From the NCBI RefSeq assembly GCF_910592395.1, contig NC_088321.1, positions 3,474,001-3,538,000 of the forward strand: a DNA stretch of 64,000 bases. The letters run 5' to 3'. The translations under genes were made by a program, and so were the position numbers. Of the stretch, positions 61,201 through 64,000 are shown piece by piece; position 1 is the stretch's first letter, and every line of letters starts with the position of its first letter. Source of the stretch: Lineus longissimus. Lineage: Eukaryota > Nemertea > Pilidiophora > Heteronemertea > Lineidae. The notes below the pieces were generated by a model that worked only from the letters and a program-made list of their open reading frames with translations, was not told where the DNA came from and made no database searches.

Positions 61201-64000
61201 GAGGCCAAACGGCAAATCAGATCGCACCAAACTTCGATACCTGAGATCACCTGACCAAGGGGTACATGTGTACTTAATTTGTGATCAATAGTCATTGCAG
61301 TGAAGAAACGTGCCATAGTTACGGCCTGACGGCGAATTTACGCCATATGACCTCTGTGACCTTGACAAGAAGGTCAAATTAAAAACCTGTGTGACATATA
61401 CTGTATGGTGGTTAGATGTACCCATGATATCAAATTGGTGGCAATCGGGCAAGAAGTTAAGGAATAATCACATTTTTAAGGCTTTTGGATTTTGCCCCCT
61501 GGTGGTCAAGTGGTGAATCATATTGGACCAAACTTCGGTCCCTGAGATCAGCTGACTAAGGGGTAAATGTGTACCAAATTTGGTATCAATAGTCATTGCA
61601 GTTTAGAAACGTGCCATCGTCACATCCTAACGGCCAATTTACACCATTTGACCTCTGTGACCTTGAAAAGGAGGTCAAATCAAAAACCCGGAGGATATAT
61701 GATGCACCTTTGCTAGAAGTACCTACCATATTTTTTTCAAAATTTCCCGACTACTATTAAGGGAGATATTGCATATTTTCACTTTTAACGTTTGGCCCCC
61801 TGGTGGCCAAACCATGAAACGAATCGGACCGAAACTTGGTCTCCCAAGTGTCATTACATAAGGGTACATGTGTACCAAGTTTCAACTCAATAGCTCTAAC
61901 AGTTACGAAACGTGCCCTGCTAACGGACGACGGACGACGACGACGACGACGACGACGACGGACGACGGACGCCACGGTATGGGATAAGCTCACCTCTGCT
62001 AAGAGGTGAGCTAAAAAGAAAGATTGGTTACACTGAGACTCTAAGACTAAGGCCAGGGAATTAATAAAAACTAAGTGGACCCCAATTGACAGAAACCAAT
62101 GTATCGCATTGATATTGTTTACTTCGAATACATGTATTGTATAGTATCTCAATGTCTCACTGACTCAGAAACGTTGTTGTGCGACCACCCCTAGTTGTTA
62201 TCTACAGTGTTTATTGTTTGTCCCTCCAATAAGATTTAATAAAATTGAAATCGCTGCTGTGAAATTTACTATTTTTGCCTGATTGAATTTTGGAGGCTTG
62301 GAGCCAAAAGTAATCTTTTAATTTTAATAAAACGAATCTTTTGTATCCCCCTTTATGGCTTTAAACCAGACTTGGGCGGATGCATATCCAGTGCTGATCT
62401 TTATTCAAATTTCTCTAAATTCACAGGCAATCCAGAATATCTACAGAGTCCTGATAAATGAAAGCTTCGAGGAATACAGGGCTTTCATATACCAGTGTGA
62501 CTATCTCCGTGATGTCTGCCCTGATTTTGGTGATGGAACAGTATGTCCTGCTTGTCCAATGGTAAGACTATCTGATAATCATTATTATTTGATGTCCATT
62601 GTGTATATGCACTGTTACTGCTACTGTGGAGTTGAGGTTGACTCTTCAGCCAACAACGTGGTAATGATTCCAATGGTGGTCCTTTAAAGACTCCATAATG
62701 GGGGCATGTTTATTGGTCAAAGATTGAATATGTTCTGGTGGCCCACCTGAACAAAATTGGCTGCAGACAAAAGATATTCAACAGAAATGACAAGAACTTG
62801 ACTTGTCCTGGAGTGTCACTATGGGCCTTTGCTGACCTTTGCTGATGGGAATTTAGGGTAACAACTTGTTTCTAAGTGTAGGATTGTGATTGCAAGAAGT
62901 GTTTATAAAAAATATTGTGTCTGTTTGACTAAATCATTTTAGTGTCCAATTTTGATAAAGTATGTTTTTGTTTTTTTTTTACTGCAGGAAGATGATTATC
63001 CAGTGATAATTTCAATGGATGGTAACTTTGGGCTTGTGCGGAAAAAGTCGTCTGGTGTCAGTTTTTCCGAGCCGAAGCATGCGGGTCACTTCTTTTCTAA
63101 TCAGAGTGAGGTTGATGAGTTTGTTCAAAAACATAACGGAAGCATGAAGAATGCTGGCGACGTAAGATCGTGTTAATCAACCTATTAATTGTCAGCATCA
63201 TTTTGAATGCCTTAGAAACTTATTCTTAATGTATTTGTTCGCACAATGTGCTTTCAAATAAATTACTGGCACTTAATGTTCTGATTTTATCCATTTTCAT
63301 GATTCCACTTGTTAAATAGATTATGAAGTTTGCAGTTTTTTTATGTGCCACATTTATTTTCATTGTGGTTTAAAATTAGCATTTATTGAATGATAACCAT
63401 TGTTTTCCATTGTACTGTTATTGCATTTTTAATCTTCAGGCTTGCAGCAATTTCAAGGGTGGAAATACTTTGAGGACAAATAGTCGATACGAAAAATTGG
63501 ATGAGACAGCAGTTTTTGGTTCGGCATGTCGTCATGAAGTGCCCGTCATTATGTTTAGCCTAAAACATGGAGAGAGGTAACGGTTTGATTTGCTGTTTTC
63601 CTCAGTCAATATGACTAAGATGTGTTGTATCAAAGTGATATTTCAAAAATATTGTCATACATGTGACTGTTCGGAAATGTTTTGCATTGTGATTTTCAAG
63701 TACGGTTTAGCTGAAAGAGTGTTCGATGTGCAACTATTTTCCCTTTATCCAATTGGCGCATAATCGTAGTGTCACGTATAAATGATCATCCTGCCTTGGA
63801 GGAGGAATACTCCCTGGAGAAAATCACCTCCAAGTGCAGAGCAAACACTGAAGAAGAAGATATTTTGACACCAATCCCTATTGACTGTTCAACCTTTAAC
63901 CTTTAATAACCCAATCACTAAAACTGAAAAGTTGCTGCCTGCTGCACACGCTGTGGGTTTGTTTTGTTGCAGATAGTTGCTGTAAGAATTTCAGTAAATA
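58074..64000 (+). CDS. KDZ-type transposase gene, CxC2 family, multi-exon, runs off the right edge
   Basis: Seven plus-strand exons with clear GT/AG junctions were placed: 58074-58266 (ATG at 58077), 59388-59711, 60293-60407, 60636-60860, 62427-62561, 62988-63161 and 63440-63576. They carry, in order, an N-terminal region, a CxC2-type cysteine cluster, the conserved VIVDDKGRYHR region, an RFCLCEP segment, CPACP, the catalytic-region SMDGNF, and CRHEVPVIMFSLKHGER. These are hallmarks of KDZ (Kyakuja-Dileera-Zisupton) transposases with their N-terminal zinc cluster. Exons 2-3 and 5-7 join in phase without stops. Exon 1 ends in phase 1 and does not join exon 2 in frame, so another exon between them (perhaps near 58440) is expected. 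Exon 4 contains a frame break. The C-terminal half is beyond the window. Confidence 0.85.
58801..59289 (-). CDS. Antisense open frame of 162 codons in a KDZ intron, unknown
   Basis: In an AT-rich intron a minus-strand ATG frame stays open for 162 codons (HQRSLTWHIMTFNHEKSIVP; YYKRDFALEPVSKNRPNVSI; SHIERSKPSNERRRQIREDP). That length is unusual for chance at this base composition, but no domain is recognised and the plus-strand frames overlap it. It may be a remnant of a nested element. Confidence 0.25.
   Translation of the reverse strand: MDNLRGHQRSLTWHIMTFNHEKSIVPNQDQYKQFTSYQHALKYNGNSQILPEYYKRDFALEPVSKNRPNVSIHASACNLTETNLNDIDSHHFQVCFMSPLLNIDQHDRARGILIHFILYLELLSSSFSHIERSKPSNERRRQIREDPLNLVMYQRCKRAKYK
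59388..59711 (+). CDS. KDZ gene, CxC2 cysteine-cluster exon
   Basis: The acceptor is tattttattttgcag and the donor TGGCAG|GTCAGT. The peptide has a basic motif (PKKRSRYGQEK, likely nuclear localisation) and then the zinc-binding cluster CGACSVRLLSVYRCDDCYVG, FFLCGSCVEEVHKHTLFHQP ending YKWQ: paired Cys-x2-Cys and a terminal Cys/His pair, as in CxC2-type clusters fused to KDZ transposases. Phase 0 at both ends. Confidence 0.85.
60293..60407 (+). CDS. KDZ gene, third recognised exon
   Basis: Acceptor ttctatgcag, donor GATAAAG|GTTTGC (phase 1 out). The peptide is ARTWNSFVPRGSCEKVVRRH, then FIRPLVIVDDKG. The VIVDDKG-RYHR junction with the next exon is in frame. Confidence 0.75.
60636..60860 (+). 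CDS. KDZ gene, fourth recognised exon, frame-broken
   Basis: The acceptor is cattttgtttcag and the donor GACCCG|GTAAGT. Entering in phase from the previous exon the frame reads RYHRLNFRFCLCEPV and would then run out of the family pattern to a stop. From about 60672 the next frame reads TLIRHHLWPSPPKKP, then FHFMDLRRVIYLQGTIPV and CEAFKHLYSPYVHFEDP, which is the expected continuation and matches the donor in phase 0. So a single-base indel lies at about 60672-60690. Either this copy is a pseudogene or the base is an assembly error. Confidence 0.75.
60905..62013. repeat. Three-unit tandem repeat element with inverted GCTCACCTC ends
   Basis: Units of about 300-315 bp start with gacctctgtgaccttgaaaa at about 61035, 61349 and 61650, followed by aggtcaaat, a 'cccgg/ctgtgtga' block, gtaccta/gtaccca, ggcccc(c)t, gaccaaactt and gtacatgtgtac-type words. 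The left end has gctcacctc (60918-60926) and the right end gaggtgagc (62003-62011). The right end is itself a hairpin agctcacctct/agaggtgagct (61987-62012), preceded by a (GAC)n run at 61927-61970. This class of non-autonomous repeat, ending in a GACG run and AGCTCACC hairpin, is common in marine invertebrate genomes. It sits 44 bp after a KDZ 5' splice site. Confidence 0.75.
61927..61970. repeat. (GAC)n / ggacgac microsatellite
   Basis: A trinucleotide run near the right end of the three-unit repeat, starting and ending with ggacgac words. Confidence 0.85.
62427..62561 (+). CDS. KDZ gene, fifth recognised exon
   Basis: Acceptor ttctctaaattcacag, donor CCAATG|GTAAGA, phase 0 at both ends. 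The peptide is AIQNIYRVLINESFEEYRAF, then YQCDYLRDVCPDFGDGTVCP and ACPM. The CPACP signature precedes the catalytic region in KDZ proteins. Confidence 0.8.
62988..63161 (+). CDS. KDZ gene, catalytic-region exon (DGNF)
   Basis: The acceptor is a T-run ending actgcag and the donor GGCGAC|GTAAGA. The peptide has VIISMDGNFGLVRKKSSGVS, FSEPKHAGHFFSNQSEVDEF and VQKHNGSM. SMDGNF holds the first catalytic Asp of KDZ transposases, followed by the FF-x-x-Q and VDEFV pattern. Phase 0 at both ends; no stop. Confidence 0.85.
63440..63576 (+). CDS. KDZ gene, seventh recognised exon
   Basis: Acceptor tttttaatcttcag, donor GAGAG|GTAACG, phase 2 out. The peptide is ACSNFKGGNTLRTNSRYEKL, then DETAVFGSACRHEVPVIMFS and LKHGER. 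The C-x-x-F, CRH and GER residues are conserved KDZ landmarks. The next exon lies beyond the window. Confidence 0.82.
63577..64000 (+). other. Intron of the KDZ gene, to the window edge
   Basis: The DNA after the donor at 63577 has no further exon that fits. The sequence stays AT-rich. Confidence 0.5.

Noticed and set aside
62355-62687. 110-codon ORF taken as one exon.
   Set aside because: Only 62427-62561 lies between a good acceptor and donor and matches the KDZ family; the extensions are intronic.

Overview
This window looks like a piece of an animal nuclear genome, most likely a marine invertebrate. The coding is split into short exons with GT/AG splice sites, most of the DNA is AT-rich and non-coding, and the transposon families are of animal type: two unrelated non-LTR retrotransposons, a pogo-like DNA transposon, a KDZ transposon with a CxC2-type cysteine cluster, tRNA- and 5S-like SINEs, and several MITEs and foldback elements. 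Frequent AGGCCTA and ACATGTA words are reminiscent of echinoderms and some other marine invertebrates, but I cannot name the species. Few stretches look like ordinary host genes: a first coding exon at the left edge with a CRE/YY1 promoter (1-460, minus), possible C2H2 zinc-finger exons (7.6 and 11.4 kb, minus) and a possible small-exon gene with two 9-nt microexons (33.1-34.9 kb, minus). The rest is mobile or repeated DNA in various stages of decay.

Layout. 1-0.5 kb: host gene start. 2.7-6.3 kb: decayed LINE on the minus strand (ORF1, APE endonuclease, YADD reverse transcriptase). 7-11.6 kb: coding-like fragments, ending beside a 242-bp MITE with a 10-bp target duplication. 14.0-16.9 kb: second LINE, plus strand, L1-type ORF1 plus endonuclease, with most of the reverse transcriptase deleted. 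18.5-19.5 kb: tandem repeat interrupted by a 691-bp MITE with a perfect 8-bp target duplication. 19.6-28.3 kb: open frames unlike the neighbours; the right part (24.1-28.3 kb) is the best candidate for an endogenous viral element, with an intact 449-codon gene of unknown function, broken continuation frames, and a dUTPase-like domain joined to the C-terminal part of a Polinton/adintovirus-type family-B DNA polymerase. 28.6-31.7 kb: nearly complete pogo-like transposon with TIRs and TA ends. A second, internally deleted relative lies at 42.0-42.6 kb.

35-57 kb is repeat-dominated: a GCCGCGGC-rich foldback, a long-range duplicated pair (36.3-39.9 and 51.0-53.2 kb), a block bounded by inverted 15-bp minisatellites, an inverted pair of tRNA-derived SINEs, a tandem pair of tRNA/5S-like units, and a foldback built of 22-bp near-palindromes. 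58.1 kb to the window end: a multi-exon KDZ transposase gene running off the right edge, with a frame break in exon 4 and a three-copy repeat element in its next intron.

All domain calls were made by eye from translated sequence. No alignment or database search was run.
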